From Burhinus oedicnemus (lineage: Eukaryota > Chordata > Aves > Charadriiformes > Burhinidae), in assembly GCA_008921705.1 (NCBI GenBank), contig VFFE01007258.1, positions 527,164-591,163 on the forward strand: a stretch of 64,000 nt of DNA, written 5' to 3'. Position numbers and translations under genes: made by a program. Positions 51,377 through 64,000 of the stretch are shown one piece after another. The notes beneath the pieces are model-generated. The model was not told the DNA's origin. It did no database searches and saw only the letters and a program-made list of their open reading frames with translations. Each line of letters begins with the position of its first letter. The first letter of the stretch is position 1.

Positions 51377-51902
51377 TAGAATCACAGAATCATAGAATCA
51401 CCTAGGTTGGAAGAGACCTTTAAGATCATTGAGTCCAACCATAAACCTAACACTGCCAAAATCACCAAACCGTGCCCCTCAGCACCACGTCTACCCGTCT
51501 GTTAAATACTTCCAGCGATGATGACTGCACCACTTCCCTGGGCAGCCAGTTCCAACGTTTGATAACCCTTTCGGTGAAGAAATTTTTCCTAATATCCAAG
51601 CTAAACCTCCCGTGGCACAACTTGAGGCCGTTTCTTCTTGTCCTATCGCTTGTTACTTGGGAGAAGAGATCAACTCCCACCTCTCTACAACCTCCTTTCA
51701 GGTAGTTGTAGAGAGCAATAAGGTCTCCCCTCAGCCTCCTTTTCTCCAAACTAAACAACCCCAGTTCCCTCAGCCGCTCCTCATAAGACTTGTTCTCTAG
51801 ACCCCTCACCAGCTTTGTTGCCCTTCTCTGGACACGCTCCAGCGTCTCAATATCTTTCTTGTAGTGAGGGGCCCAAAACTCAACACAGTATTCAAGGTCT
51901 TA
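51377..51902 (-). mobile_element. CR1 LINE 3' fragment, minus strand, fairly young
   Basis: On the minus strand a 115-codon frame (51,462-51,809) encodes the end of CR1 ORF2 ([20 protein letters not shown] and later [13 protein letters not shown]). The tail at the left is 'tagaatcacagaatcatagaatcacc'. It extends about 90 bp further 5' than the copy at 2368-2815 ('acgctccagcgtctcaatatc' and onward). It is clearly the same subfamily and orientation as that copy, and it is truncated. Confidence 0.92.
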
Positions 51903-54900
51903 GTCTGAGTATTCTTGTCTGAGTTTTACCAAGTTGGAAAACTCCTGAAGCTTATTGAGGTTAATTATTGCCAAAAAGAAAAATGTAATACCCCTTAGAT
52001 CCTAGTAAGCATCTTTTCAACGTAGCTTCTGGAGCTACACACCTGAGTTTCTTCGTTCTGGACTCTGGAAGATATCTCTAGAAATAATCCAATGGCTGAT
52101 CTAATGGGACTAAAAACCTAAATCTCCTACTCATACTGGCAAGATGTCTTTTAGGGTAAAGTATTTTTCAGTGCAAGTAAATAATATTGATCTTTAGTAC
52201 ATTAAGATAGTTACTTTGCCCTCTTGACTGTGCAAAACAAACAGAAAGCTGTAGATGACCCCAGCGTATCTGGATGCCAGCACCTCTGGTTTTTCTTCTG
52301 GACCAAGTGCCTAGATTGGGAAAGGTGTGGCATAAACTGACTGCTGTGAGTGGGGGCAGTAGATGATTTCAAGTTCAGATAAGGTAAAAAATGAAAAGTA
52401 ACCAGAGCAGCAAGTAAAGCAGAGGTTTCAACACTGAGAAATGTACATTCCTGTCCTGGGGAGCCAGTGCAAAGTGTTTTCTGTCTCCATTTAGATACAT
52501 AACTTCAAAAGGCTGACAAAGACGTATTGGGCTCCTTTCCTCAAGGAGGTAAGAGTCCCTCTAGGTGCCGCGATCTCTAGCCAGCACTCACCCTGCTGTT
52601 GCTGGACCTGAAGAGAAAAGCACCACTGAAAACAAGAAACTTCTGATAACCTAATGGTAACCATAGTGCTGTCATACAGTATTGGCCTGAGGGACTACCC
52701 CATGCAGGACACAAATAGGAGTGCCACAAACAAAACTCAGAGACTTGTCTTTACAGCACGCTTCCTCTTCCAGCAAAGGTAAACATTGGTTTAGTGCTCT
52801 TTTAGTCTCTAATCTGCCTTCTCAGAAACATGTCATTGTGTCCTTTTCTTCTTTCAGTGATTTGCTTGCAAATAGAACAAGCCTTGGCACTGGCTGGGTC
52901 TCGGAGTACAGGACTTCTCTAGCACAGGAGCTATTCTGCATGGACTATAGTCCCTACCATGGGTTTTGACAGGGAGGGGTGGCTTCTGGGGCTTTTTTGG
53001 TTTACCATAGGGGACTTTGGAATTATCAGCTGTGTGAGCTTATATAAAACCTGTTGTTGTACCACTTGGATTAAATACAAATGCAAACCACCTGCTGTTT
53101 TGCAGCCTGAAGTGTGAAGATTGCTCTGGCTTTTGTCATCCAGTGTTCAAAGCCAGAGAGGGTGTCACTGTGACTTCTGAAGGATTCACAGCCAGACTTG
53201 GTGACAGTGGTACCCTCTGAGTCATTTCTCTATTTGAAAGAAGCTGTGTTGCCGCTTATTTTGGAAAGACGTGGAGTTGTTTGTCCTCGGAGAGTGTGAT
53301 TCAGGCCTGTCAGGCAGAAAAGTTCTTCTCCATGTGTACATTTATCTAATATTGAGTCTCCTCTGGTATCATCTCTGTCTTCTTAGAGCATAATTTTTAG
53401 AGGCTGTAGTCTATCAATCAGCTGAATATCTGCTAACAAGCAACGTAGGTTCAGATCTTTATTTTTTGCCTGGCGTTGACTAAGTCAAGTAAGGGATCTT
53501 TAATTACTGGCTACTGGTTGAAAGGCAGGCTCTCACTATTTCTTGCTGATAAAAGCCATATGCAGTTTCATCTGGAGCTGTTCTGTATTACCAGCTTCCA
53601 TGTGAGGGAGTCTCTACTCAGCTGAAGAGTCCTATGGAGCCTCCTTTTCTTCACGGTCACAGGTGGGCTGATGCCCACATTTTAGGGTTGCAGTTGCCCA
53701 GTGGGCAACAGAGCTGTAGCATAAAGATCACAGGTCTGTAGATGATGACATACACAGGCAGCTTATCTCTCAAACTGTGCATGTCAAAGCAGTTGTTATT
53801 TGGTGAGAAAAGTCGTGTTTTTCTTTTATCTATTAGTCTCCCAAGGAAGGTATCTGATAACAGAGCTAAATTCAGAAAAGGCCACGGCTGTGCTGTTCTT
53901 AACGTTCTCTTTTTACAGATCACCATTAAAAAACAAGGAAGAAGAAAGAAAAAAAAAAAAGCAGAAAAGATTTCACAAGCAAATACTCTTCCCAGAGCCT
54001 GTGAATTAATCAGTAAAAGGGTGATTTTGTTCCAAGCATTGATAAGTTGTCATTATAATTCTAAGAGCATTTCAACAGCCTTTCACCAGTTGTATCTCTG
54101 AGAGTCTTGTGACTTGTTCATTGGAAAAACTGTACCACGTGTGCGGCTGTTCTGTTTTTACAAGATAACGAGGCATCAAAAGATGCCAGGCTTCCTGCCA
54201 GATAACGAAGCCATTAGAGCAAGAGGACCACAGCACTTCTGCCTAAACGCCTCTGGTTGTTTCAAAATCATCAAACGGTCACAGCCGTGAGCAGATCTGC
54301 CCCCTGAGAGGGTTACCTCTGCCAAAAGTGTGATCTTGAACTGTACTGAGATGTGTGGCCCTGGAGTTAGAGGGAGCCATTAACTAACTCTTGTGGTGAA
54401 AGAAGGACATTAGGGAATTTCAGATCAGACTTAAGTGGTCTAATATGGGTGAAAAAATAGGTATTCATATTAATAATGATATGACTACAAGCAGAAGGTT
54501 ATAAGAGGGTATTTTCTACTACTTTAATAGTATGTAAGGACTTGCTTATTCACATTTTGCTAGTTTTTAAAATAAATGCAGGTACCTCAGCCTGCTGCCA
54601 GCAGAGCATTAACTGCTGGCTTCTGCAGTCAGCTCTCTCTAGTCTGAAAATGTTTTTTTCTTCCTTATTCTCCTCCCCTCCAACTCCAAGTAAATATTTA
54701 GTGAACGAATTTATATGCCATAATTCAGTACTGGAACTAATAAATTACAACTCTTAACTCAGAGGATAAGGTAGTTCATCTGTATTTTTTTCTTTTTTGG
54801 GAATCTGCAAAGTCCAGCTTATTTTGGGGCACTTAATAGACCAGGTAAACCTAAACCATCGTGACATGGGAGAAGGAGAACTGCGGTTACAAATACCAGC

Positions 54901-55490
54901 TTACTTATATGGGTGACAGGAGAATGAGAAATAAAGCCTGTAGTCAAACCCTTTGAGCCAAAAATGGAGAAAACCCTCAAAGCAATCCCTCACTGAGACA
55001 GTAAAGCTCACAGGAAAGAAATGGGGCTTCCTTTCCAGAGCAAAAAACTGTAACAGATCTTAAAGATCTCCTTGTCTTTACTTTCTTCCTGCTTTGCATT
55101 ACTTTGCTCAGTCCTGCTCTGTGTTACACAGCTGCACAGAAGTACTTTACATCTATAAAAAAATGGATTTATTAAGTCAGTGGTTTCATCTTATCTCTGT
55201 AAAATGTGTGTACAGCTGTCCCTGTACACAGTGATATATTCATAGAGTACAAGAATAAAGTTACACTTGAGAGAAAAAATTGATTTCAAGTTCAGTAGCT
55301 GGTGCTGGCACCTGGCCTCCTGCCTGAGAGAGTTTGTTGCTGTGCTTGCAGGGCGTTAGTGTAGGTGATGTTACTGACAGAGTTGGGCTACTCTGATTAT
55401 CTCAGTGTGAAAATTTTAAATTGGTATAACCGAGAAACATAATGCAGTAGATGATGGCTTTTGCATTTACTTAAAAGCTTTAATTTTGGG
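51903..55490. other. Intergenic, no gene recognised
   Basis: Ordinary AT-rich sequence with a run of 12 A at 53,949-53,960 inside a short Lys-rich ORF. None of the small ORFs (for example 52,721-52,969 and 53,742-54,101) shows a family signature. Confidence 0.5.
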
Positions 55491-55491
55491 T

Positions 55492-55686
55492 TTATGAGCT
55501 CTTCACAGAGTCGACCAGCTTTTTAAGATCAATTTTCTGGGTCTGCAGTTTTAAACTCTGCTTTAAATTCCACTTCTGAGTGAAATGAATTGAATGGTCC
55601 CTGCTTAGCCCAAGCAGAGCAAACCTGTCGGACCACTTAATGAGTGGGTAGATACTGCCTTGAGGGCAGATGATAGGATCCAGCAT
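55492..55686 (-). CDS. Possible unrecognised exon or coding remnant (low confidence)
   Basis: The minus-strand frame begins MLDPIICPQGSIYPLIKWSD and ends QKIDLKKLVDSVKSS plus TAA. Its composition is protein-like: charged, one Cys, and an amphipathic C-terminus. That is unlike the Ser/Phe/Cys-rich chance frames around it. In the same strand the frame continues 5' through SDDAYSG to a stop near 55,741. A possible acceptor 'gatgatgcctacag' ends at about 55,691, behind a pyrimidine stretch. An ATTAAA lies only a few bases after the stop. I do not recognise the protein. It could be a terminal exon, a decayed retrocopy or coincidence. Confidence 0.2.
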   Translation of the reverse strand: MLDPIICPQGSIYPLIKWSDRFALLGLSRDHSIHFTQKWNLKQSLKLQTQKIDLKKLVDSVKSS

Positions 55687-55794
55687 CCCGCTGTAGGCAT
55701 CATCACTTCTATTTAAAGAGAGAACACACTGTGGCCACAGTCATTCAGTAACTTTCATAAGACGTGGTTTATAAGACAAGTAAGCTTTTGTGTG

Positions 55795-56030
55795 CCTTTT
55801 TGGCCTCGCCCAGAGCTGCCCTTGGGGAGTGTGGAGCGAGGGCCCTTTTCTGCACCCCAGGCAGCCTCTCAGTCCCGGACACTCTCCTCCAAGCCTCAGT
55901 GCTGGGCATGTTCATCTTCTTCCTGCCTCAGCCAGCCAAGGGTACTCTATCCCCCCCCATCCTGGTGGCCTGAGGGGCTACAAAGACCTTGCCCCATGCC
56001 GGTCCCTTCACCCCAGCATTCCCTGAAAAC
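55795..56030. other. GC-rich segment, unassigned
   Basis: A sharp GC-rich patch in AT-rich surroundings (for example 'tcgcccagagctgcccttgg' and 'cccccccatcctggtggcct'). All three plus-strand frames stay open together over about 180 bp (55,792-55,973), which reflects C-richness rather than coding. It has few CpGs for an island. It may be an unrecognised repeat. Confidence 0.4.
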
Positions 56031-59000
56031 ACACACAAAAAAAAAGCTGTGTGCCATGATTGCTCATTTGCGGAAGACGTGTTTGCCTGTGTCTTCATAG
56101 CCCGTGATTACACAGGCAGATGATACAGATCAAAGAAATCAGAATTACAACTTGTCATGATCGCTCACCAACACCTCTGACACCAGTGGCAGTGGTATGC
56201 AAGTTAAAAGAGAATACTATAAACCTTTTCAGCTTCTGCCTCCCTAGAAAGTAACATTCGCTACACCCAAAAACCTGCTGATTTGCCCTCCTTTAGGAGC
56301 CAATGTGCACCAGAGGGGACTGCAAGGACGTCAGTTGAAAGCCGACAACCCAAAATGATTGGAGTAGGTCTGTCACACATTAAAATGTGTGTATCCTGGC
56401 TTTGAAATGTGAAGTAGCTGAAGACTCAAGTTGATTGACATATTTCTTGCATATGCTAATGCTGGTTTATGTGTTAGGATTTCTGTTTGCAAAAATGCTC
56501 AGATTTTGGGCCAGCTGTGGGGTGGTCTCCTGGGATGACTGTGCTTTCCCTGCAGTGCTTCAGAAGCAGGTAGTCAGCTCACGTTCCTGGGCAATGCATC
56601 TCGGGTTGACCATGATGCTTCGGAGGGGTTCAGCTGGAGTAGTAACAAGATCACAATAATTTGCTAACTTTCAGCTCTATTCAAAATTCAAGGCAAAAAA
56701 AACCCCAAACACATGGAGATCAGACTGGTGCTAAGGAGGGACTGGCAATAAAGTGGGTAAATATTGAAGACTTAGTGTTCTTTTAAAGGGTAATAATGCA
56801 TCTGTCCAGCCTCTTTATAATAAAGAGATCATCCTAAAATTTGAGGTTTTGTGTGTGCATATGCTTCAAAATACAGCTACATTAAATATGAGCATAGAAG
56901 AATGTACACAAACCTTAAATAATAGCCAGAGACAAAGCAGCAGAATAAGAGCTCACCACTGTCTGATCACAGTGACTTTCCCCTGAAATACTGAGAAAAA
57001 AAAAAATTCCAAGCTTGTTTTCATGCAACTGCATTGTGTATGAAAATGAGTGAAACAACAACTGCGTGTTTTGGAGCTGAGCAAATCTTACAATACTTTT
57101 ATCTTATTTAATTTGCCTTTCCTTGGCAGCAGAAGATACATACCACTGATAAAGCAATGAATTTTGGACAAAGTGGGGATGTGGCTCAGCAATAGCTGTA
57201 GCTGTTCCCAGGTAGTGTAAGGATCCAATTCAATTTAAATTGAGGTGTCAGAGGACCAAGAAGTTGACCATGCACAGGAGCTTGTGGCTAACCTCTTGCA
57301 CGGGGAGGTGCAGATGCCGGGCTCAGAGGATTAACCACCGGATCAGAGGCAGAATGAGGGAGCAGCTCTGCGAATAGCTGGTGCTGGGCAGAGGGGGAGC
57401 TTAACTGCATTGCTCATGTACCTAAAGGAAGAGGTGATTTCTAATCGTGAAACTCCCATGAAAATCATGCTCTTGTATTGCCAAGCAGCACCTCATAACA
57501 TGGTGTGTGCTTAGAGAAGCTAACATACAAAGGAAGGATACATATTCGCTATCGCAGCTTGACTGTTTTTATAATATTACTTAAATGCCAGTACTTGCTG
57601 TGCTTTCTAAATGGTGATCCAATTTATGAGAGCTTTAAAGAAAGTGTGTGGGTGGCTGATCAGCATGAATTTTTTTGTTGTTTTATATGAAACAATGCTG
57701 TCATTTACCAAAAAAAAAGGAATGATTCTGCATGTTTGTACTTTGTAGGGCTTTTTCAAAAAAGCCAAGACGGACATGTAAGTTGAGATGGCTAAGCATA
57801 CGTTACTACTTGCTGTGGTTTATTTAAAACCATCGTACAATCATGCTAACAGAAAATTATTAAAATCTAAGTTTCTTCATTAACTTGCTTGCAAAATAAA
57901 CTAAGGGTTCAGACTAGTTTTTAGCAGACAGGATTCTGTAGCAAAAAACATTGTAAATACCAGGATGCTCCAAGTTCCCCAGAGTGGTTGAAGATACAGG
58001 CTTTCATGCTGTCATGTGCTTAACTATATACTTCAAGTTAAGCCTATGAGTTATCCAGCCTCTTAATAAGCAAGTCTTTAAGCATCTGAATGGTCACAGA
58101 AATTCGCTTAACCTTCTTTTCCATCTTCCCTAACAGTAGCCTCTAATTAGCTATAGTGCTGTTCAGAATTCTTTTTCCTCTCTGAACTTCAAGAGAAGAT
58201 ACCTACCTGCCCTGAGGAACTCCTGATTTAACGACAAAAGGTTGGAGTTGGAAGTACTGCTGCCGGGGTGGCAACTGTCAGAGCCACATCTCATCACAGA
58301 CGTGGCCAATGTTCTTCTTCATCACAGAAATACAGATTCTTCCTGTATTACTCTCAAGTCTGCTATTTCTAGTCACTAATATAGTGTCTCAGCTAAGGAA
58401 GAAAATTGCACAGCCAGGACCAGGAGGGGAAGCTCACGCAGCCTCGTACCCACTGTATTTTGAGCAGGAACCATCTCTGCATCCCCCAAGAGCTCCAGCT
58501 GAGCAACTTAGATAAAGGAGGTATGTTTGAAAAATGAACATTGAGAAACTAGACTGACAGAGAAAAATACTACAGCCTTTACTGTGTCTGACAGACTGTT
58601 TTACTTGATGCCAAATTAATTTAAAAGACCTTGTGACTTAGTGTCAGCTCAAATCTCTGTCCCTACCATCAGTGCCAAATTGGGCAGTGGATCACCATCA
58701 CCATGATAATGTAGCTTCCAAACTAACACTTCTGTTTCATTGCCTGCAGTGAAATATTCAGAGAAGAGACTGAGAGGTCAGCCTTAATGTAACCCCAGTC
58801 TTTCTCTGAATGAAATTGAAGGTATACTTGTATAATTACACTTTCCATCCCATTTTTAAGTAATTGGTACTGTGGATACATCAGCTACAGAAAGTCCAGG
58901 ACTGTAGCTCTTTAAAACATAAGAAATCTGTACTAGCAAGTACCACATGATGGAATTTGATAACAGAGCAGTATGTAATGTTGTTTTCTCTACCAATATA

Positions 59001-60658
59001 GACAACAGCACAGAACAGAAGATAAAAGTAGATGTAAAGAACTAGTAATTTTCTCATAACTATGTCTTCTTTTTAATTGCAATGTATATGACAACCTGTG
59101 AATATTGCTAAGCACTGCTTGAAAATATAGAAGACTGAATGATCAACATGTGAAGTAAAATGTGACTTTTCAATTGCATGTACTTTACAGTAGCTCAAGT
59201 TACTCACTGTTGCGTTTGGAAGAATTTTTTCCCCAGAAAACCTGTGCCAGGATGGTAAATGCTCTTCTTGGGATCTACTAGCAAACCCAACTGTGATGTC
59301 TACACAGAATAGGATCTGGGTCTACTCGCAAAATAACAAAATTGAAAAACGTGGATTTCAGCATCTCCTGATTTATTTTCATTTCTCTGTAAATATCTTT
59401 GCTCACAGAAGTATATACTCAAAGCTTATTGATTTTTAAAATTGCAAAGATCTCATTGGTTACCCAGTTGATAACCATGATGGTTCTGGTTGGCCCCAAC
59501 ATCTTACTTCCTAACCATACTGCTTGTCCGCATCTGTGTGAAACCAAAAAGGTTTTGCACAAACAGCAGCAAATTAATGAGAATTGTGAGTGTTTATTAT
59601 CAACCATCCTCTTTTAGGCTATGACAAACAGAGCAAGAAATAGTTTTGTGGAATGGAGGAGAATTTCTGTACTTCTGCCTAAATGCCTGTGAATTTCCAG
59701 TGATTTATTGCCTGGTAGATCTGCAAACAGAGCTTCCCAGAGCCTGAAATTCCGACTCTGTTCTACCCATTAAAGCTGGATGCCTACTCTCCCAAATTAT
59801 GTCTAATCAGGCATTAGATTTTGATGTAAAGTCTACCCTTATATAAATCTATATGGTCTTCTTAATGTGTGACAAAGAGAAGAATCTTTGTCAGTAATTT
59901 GACGTGATCTCCAGTCCTAGCTTACACTAAAACAACCACCGGCCCAACTCCTTCCACCTCTGTTTATTCTCACTCAGAAAAATAGAAAGCAAACCCCTGT
60001 TATGGGTAGAGGCACATCAGAAGAGCTTTCTGAAAAGGACTCTCTGAACCAGGCAAGTCCTCATGATAAGCACTGGAGAATTACATTTATAACACAGTTG
60101 ACTTCTGCAGGGATTGCTTTTAACTTCCTGACCCTGTCTCCTTGTTGAATTTCTTGCCTGTGGGGGAGCTCAGGACTACGTGATGTCTAAGATGCTGATT
60201 TCATCTGTTAGTCATGACTTGGGATCCAACATGCCAGTAAAGTAGGATAGCATTTTTATTACTACTTTAAGCATGTGTGCGCAGCAAAACCTTTTTTTCT
60301 GTTACTGTGTTTTTTAACATTCAGAACTTGCTAAGGAAACTGCTTCTCTTTATCTGAAACAAAACAGTGCTTTGATTGTTCAGACACAAGCAACAAGGCT
60401 AGATTCTCTGCATTGATTTTTTTAAGGACTCTGTCTGCAATTTGAATGTCTTCAGCCAAGAAACAGGCTATTCATTTTTTGAAACCCAAATAAATTCTGC
60501 TTTTAAAGAAGTTCTCATTTCACCTCATTACTGGCTAGATTTTTTTAATGAATTTTTAGAAATGAGAAAGAAACCCTTTTTTGTTTAGTAGGTGCTAGAT
60601 GTCCAAACTTTAAAGTAATATTAATTTTTACAGAAGATTTGCTTATCCTGTGAAGACA
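56031..60658. other. Intergenic, no gene recognised
   Basis: AT-rich DNA. Contains a 14-bp perfect palindrome TCAATTTAAATTGA (57,230-57,243) and an 8-bp-stem inverted repeat 'ggctttttcaaaaaagcc' near 57,750. ORFs here are short and without domains. Confidence 0.5.
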
Positions 60659-61060
60659 AGATGAGAGAGTTGGGGTTGTTCAGCCTGGAGAAGAGAAGGC
60701 TCCAGGGAGACCTTATAGCAGCCTTCCAGTACTTAAAGGGGGCCTACAGGAAAGGTGGAGAGGGACTCTTTATGAGGGAGAGTAGGGATAGGATGAGGGA
60801 TAATGATTTTAAACTGGAAGAGGGTAGATTTAGATTAGATATTAAGAAGAAATTCTTTATTCTGAGGGTGATGAGGCACTGGAACAGGTTGCCCAGGGAA
60901 GTTGTGGATGTCCCATCCCTGGAAGTGTTCAAGGCCAGGTTGGATGGGGCTTTGAGCAACGTGGTCTAGTGGAAGGTGTCCCTGGCCATGGCAGAGGGTT
61001 GGAACGAGATGATCTTTAAGGTCCCTTCCAACTCTAACCGTTCTATGATTCTATGATTCT
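60659..61060 (+). mobile_element. CR1 LINE 3' fragment, plus strand, with open RT end
   Basis: A 102-codon frame (60,661-60,969) encodes the end of CR1 ORF2. It has [20 protein letters not shown] and later [20 protein letters not shown], and stops just before the 3' UTR ('gtggaaggtgtccctggcc'). The tail is TTCTATGATTCTATGATTCTG. It belongs to the same group as the interrupted plus-strand copy at 2335-3113. It is 5'-truncated near the start of this frame and not autonomous. Confidence 0.92.
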
Positions 61061-63855
61061 GTTATTGCATTGGGTAGATTGAAAATCTAATTATGGAAAG
61101 GGACTGTTCCTAGTAGTGTGTGTATATACATATTTATCATTTAGAAACATATAACAAAATCTGCCTAGACTACAGCTAGCTTCAGGACATTGGAACTTCA
61201 TGGTGAAATACTTTCAAATTTCAAGGTAACAGAAACTTTTTTTCTTTTAGTGTAGACCTGGCCCCATTCCATTTTTTTGATTGATACAAAATCAGAAAGG
61301 ACACACTTTCTATCAGCCTAAGGTTCCAAGAGATTAGGCTAAACCTGCCTAATTGACATTATAAGAACATGACTACTCATATTATGCAACTACTATGCAC
61401 AATCTCCTAGGAGTACTTTTTACAAAACTTTTTCCAGTAACAGTGCAAAAAAGCACTGGAGCAAATGTTATTTTTAACTTCATGCTCAAAACGGTGTTAA
61501 TCGTTTGGGCAGTCATGTGTACAAACAAGATCTGAATAAAGGGCTATTGAGTTTAAAAGCCCTGTGGTTCACACTGTTATTGCTCCTAGAACACCTTCAT
61601 CAGGGAGGTCTGTGAAAAGCCATAACCCTAACAGGCTGTAGGTCCTAAAGCATCTGTGTATTTCACCATTGCCAGGTAGAATTGTTTTGGTTTCTTCTTA
61701 GGGAAGGATAAATGTGGTGGAATGGGGCTTATCTCCTGGTGTCACAGAGGGTCAAGAGAACCCTTAAACCCAAAGCTCAAGACTCAGGACAATTCCTGCT
61801 GGCTGGTGTCCTGGCCTGCGTGATTTATGTTGAACTTGTTCCCGCAATAGCATCTGTTCTAAGCCACAGTGTGCTAGTCAACACGAGCCATGCTGGCTCA
61901 CATACCTGCACTCAGCTGTCGCAAAGAGGTGAAATGATATTTACCTGTCAGATATCAGCTGCTGATTGCTGATCTGCTTGAGATTGCAGCAGTGGCAACG
62001 TTTTTGCCATGCTGACCAAACTCTCAGAAACACTGAGAGACTTTGCTCCAGGCATTGATTTGCCCTGAACTAGCCACCTAGTTTTTGTTGTTGCTTGGGT
62101 TCAGCTGTCACACAGCAGGTACCACTAGAATAGCTCTGAATTTGTGTGCACTAATGTTTTTAGTTGCTGCACTTGGTGCATTTTGCTTTCCTTTGGGTTA
62201 TGAATCCCTTTGTTCTTCCTTTGCTCAGTTTTCGTTTGCAGTCAGACAAAGATAATCTTCAGTGCTTTAAAATTCACAGTGCAAGTGCAAAAGGAAAAGA
62301 CTTGGTAAACATGATCTTCTGAAGCATGAAACTGATCTGTATAATGCAGCAATTAGGTATTGATTCAGTACGTGTGTGGATACACTCCCTAACAGGACAG
62401 ACACCAGCTGAGATAGAAGCAGTTTGTTAACATGCAATTCCCTGACAGAAGTAAGGAGGAAGCAGAGAAGATAAACAGCGAAGGGACTCAGTGAGGACGG
62501 AAAAATAGAGCAATCAGGTTTCTGATTGCTGTGCCTGTGCTTTGTTAATTTAAGAGATTTTTGACAAGAATGCAGTCTCCACTCAAAACAACGTCATGAT
62601 ATTTTGTTTGCGTGACTTGCTGTTTGTACATCATTTCGTCTATATACTGACCTTGCTGTGATTATATGAGCGTTTAATCTTCTTCCCCCAAAAGAATAAT
62701 TTTTATTTCAAAGTGTTCTTTCAATATCCTTCTTGATTTTTCTGTGGTTTTTATACAAGTCTGAAGTCCTTCCATTTATATTCCTTGTTCTAGGAACTCT
62801 GAGCACTACTTGTGTTTTGGTGACATCTCCTGGATAAGGTTGCCACTGGAAGGAATAATTAATACACCTCATCTTCTAGCCTTCTTTGTGCTTGTTACTG
62901 ATCCATTTTGGGAAAAAGTGCACATGTACCTGGTTCCAGTGATTAGCATCCTATCTGAAATTTAGTAATGGGTTTGAGAGGCCAAAGTGAAAGATGAAAA
63001 TGGATCTGATTAAAAATGCAAACAGGAACTGCTTACATGCTGTTTCATACACAGATGCAATGAGATCTTTTGTCTTGCAGTTAGATAAAAGATTTGTTTA
63101 ATTGCACTTACACATTTCTCCATTTTTCCTCTTAAAACAGGTCTGTACTATGTTTTCTGTTGGCTAGGGTAAACAGATAAAAAGAAGGCTTTTCTTGGCC
63201 AGAACAAAGACACCCATAGCCGAGTTTCCTGCCTTCAGCAGCAGCTGCCTAGAGGAGACAATAAGGTCAAGGTAAGCCAGGAGCAATAATTCCCAGAACA
63301 CAGTTTTAGCCACAGGCAGAAATGCCATGGGGGAATTTTGAGCCAGAGGTGGTGACTTGTATATAATAGATTGTGATGGATTTTCCTTTGATCAAATATT
63401 CCAGGGGCTCTTTTCAGCCCAAAGAATATTTTTAGCATCCATAATGTGACTCAACAAGGAGTTTATCATCTCTCCATGCTGTGTGGGGAATCAACCTCTT
63501 CACTTTGTTTTGGTTCTTTTTGAACTTGATGCTTGCTAATGTCACTTGATGCCCCATTTACTTGTATTGGAAAGGATGGGAAATATCCCTGTTTGTTTCT
63601 TCTATGACACTTGCAATTTTATAGACAATGCAGTTTTGTGGGGTTTGAGAGTATTTTTTTGTTAGACCAAAGACTCTTAGTGACTTTAGTTATTCTTCAC
63701 CTGAAAGCTGCTCCTTACATATGACTGTCTTTCAAAGAAACGTAGCCATTTTTCCTTTACCATCTCTGAGACAAGGGAACTTCCTACAGTGCTGAGGGTA
63801 CAGATGTACCCAGGGTCCCAGCTGTATGTTTGGGTTTGTATCTTGTTCCAAATGA
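61061..63855. other. Intergenic, no gene recognised
   Basis: AT-rich DNA with no recognisable repeat, RNA gene or exon. The 86-codon ORF at 61,712-61,972 has no identifiable family. Confidence 0.5.
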
Positions 63856-63885
63856 CTCCTCCTCCTCCTCCTCCTCCTCCTCCTC
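63856..63885 (+). repeat. (CTC)n trinucleotide repeat, about 10 units
   Basis: Pure CTC units within a longer pyrimidine tract that continues to about 63,920 (cttcttattttttcttctcttctttttttt). The Gly/Glu-type minus-strand ORF over it is an artefact. Confidence 0.95.
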
Positions 63886-64000
63886 TTCTTATTTTTTCTT
63901 CTCTTCTTTTTTTTCCCCCACTACTACTGAGCTGACATTTTAGTGGGAAGCTGCACTTCATCTTCTGTTTTGTAATACAATTGTTCAGTATCATGAAGTC

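Noticed and set aside
57175..57250. tRNA-like A-box ('gtggctcagcaa')
   Set aside because: No matching B-box (GGTTCGANNCC type) follows and the sequence does not fold as a cloverleaf.

Overview
The window is vertebrate nuclear DNA, almost certainly from a neognath bird. Two observations support this. Four spliced exons encode the C-terminal half of the solute carrier SLC35F1. The recognisable interspersed repeats are mostly CR1 LINEs ending in the ATTCTATGAT-type 3' tails typical of birds and other sauropsids. No bacterial, phage or organellar gene content is visible, and I cannot name the species.

Positions 1-36,740 carry the 3' half of SLC35F1 on the + strand. Coding exons lie at 1989-2145, 6718-6770, 12064-12218 and 32586-32810. 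All have AG/GT boundaries with matching phases (2+1, 1+2, 0/0), and together they give about 196 codons ending in a natural stop. The upstream exons, covering about the first 212 residues, lie outside the window. The last intron is 20.4 kb. A 3' UTR of about 3.9 kb probably follows, with poly(A) signals at 32,951, 34,107, 36,529, 36,709 and 36,719. SLC35F1 is an orphan ten-helix transporter of the drug/metabolite transporter superfamily.

Introns and flanks hold CR1 copies of different ages. A minus-strand CR1 (2368-2815) is nested inside an older plus-strand CR1 (2335-3113), with a five-base duplicated target. Aged copies lie at about 4645-5500, 9165-9547 and 13,920-14,500, and fresher ones at 51,377-51,902 and 60,659-61,060. 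A probable 3' fragment of an endogenous-retrovirus LTR sits near 21,945-22,137.

Positions 36,745-64,000 look intergenic. In mammals the next gene in this direction is CEP85L, with PLN nested in it, but I found no exon of either. This part holds a long pure AAAG microsatellite (37,284-37,451), an A25/C11 junction (40,719-40,759), an 18-bp octamer-like palindrome (44,071-44,088), and a minus-strand reading frame of protein-like composition (55,492-55,686). I found no RNA gene, CRISPR array or multi-gene system. The findings are modest, concerning repeat history, candidate regulatory DNA and one possible unrecognised exon.
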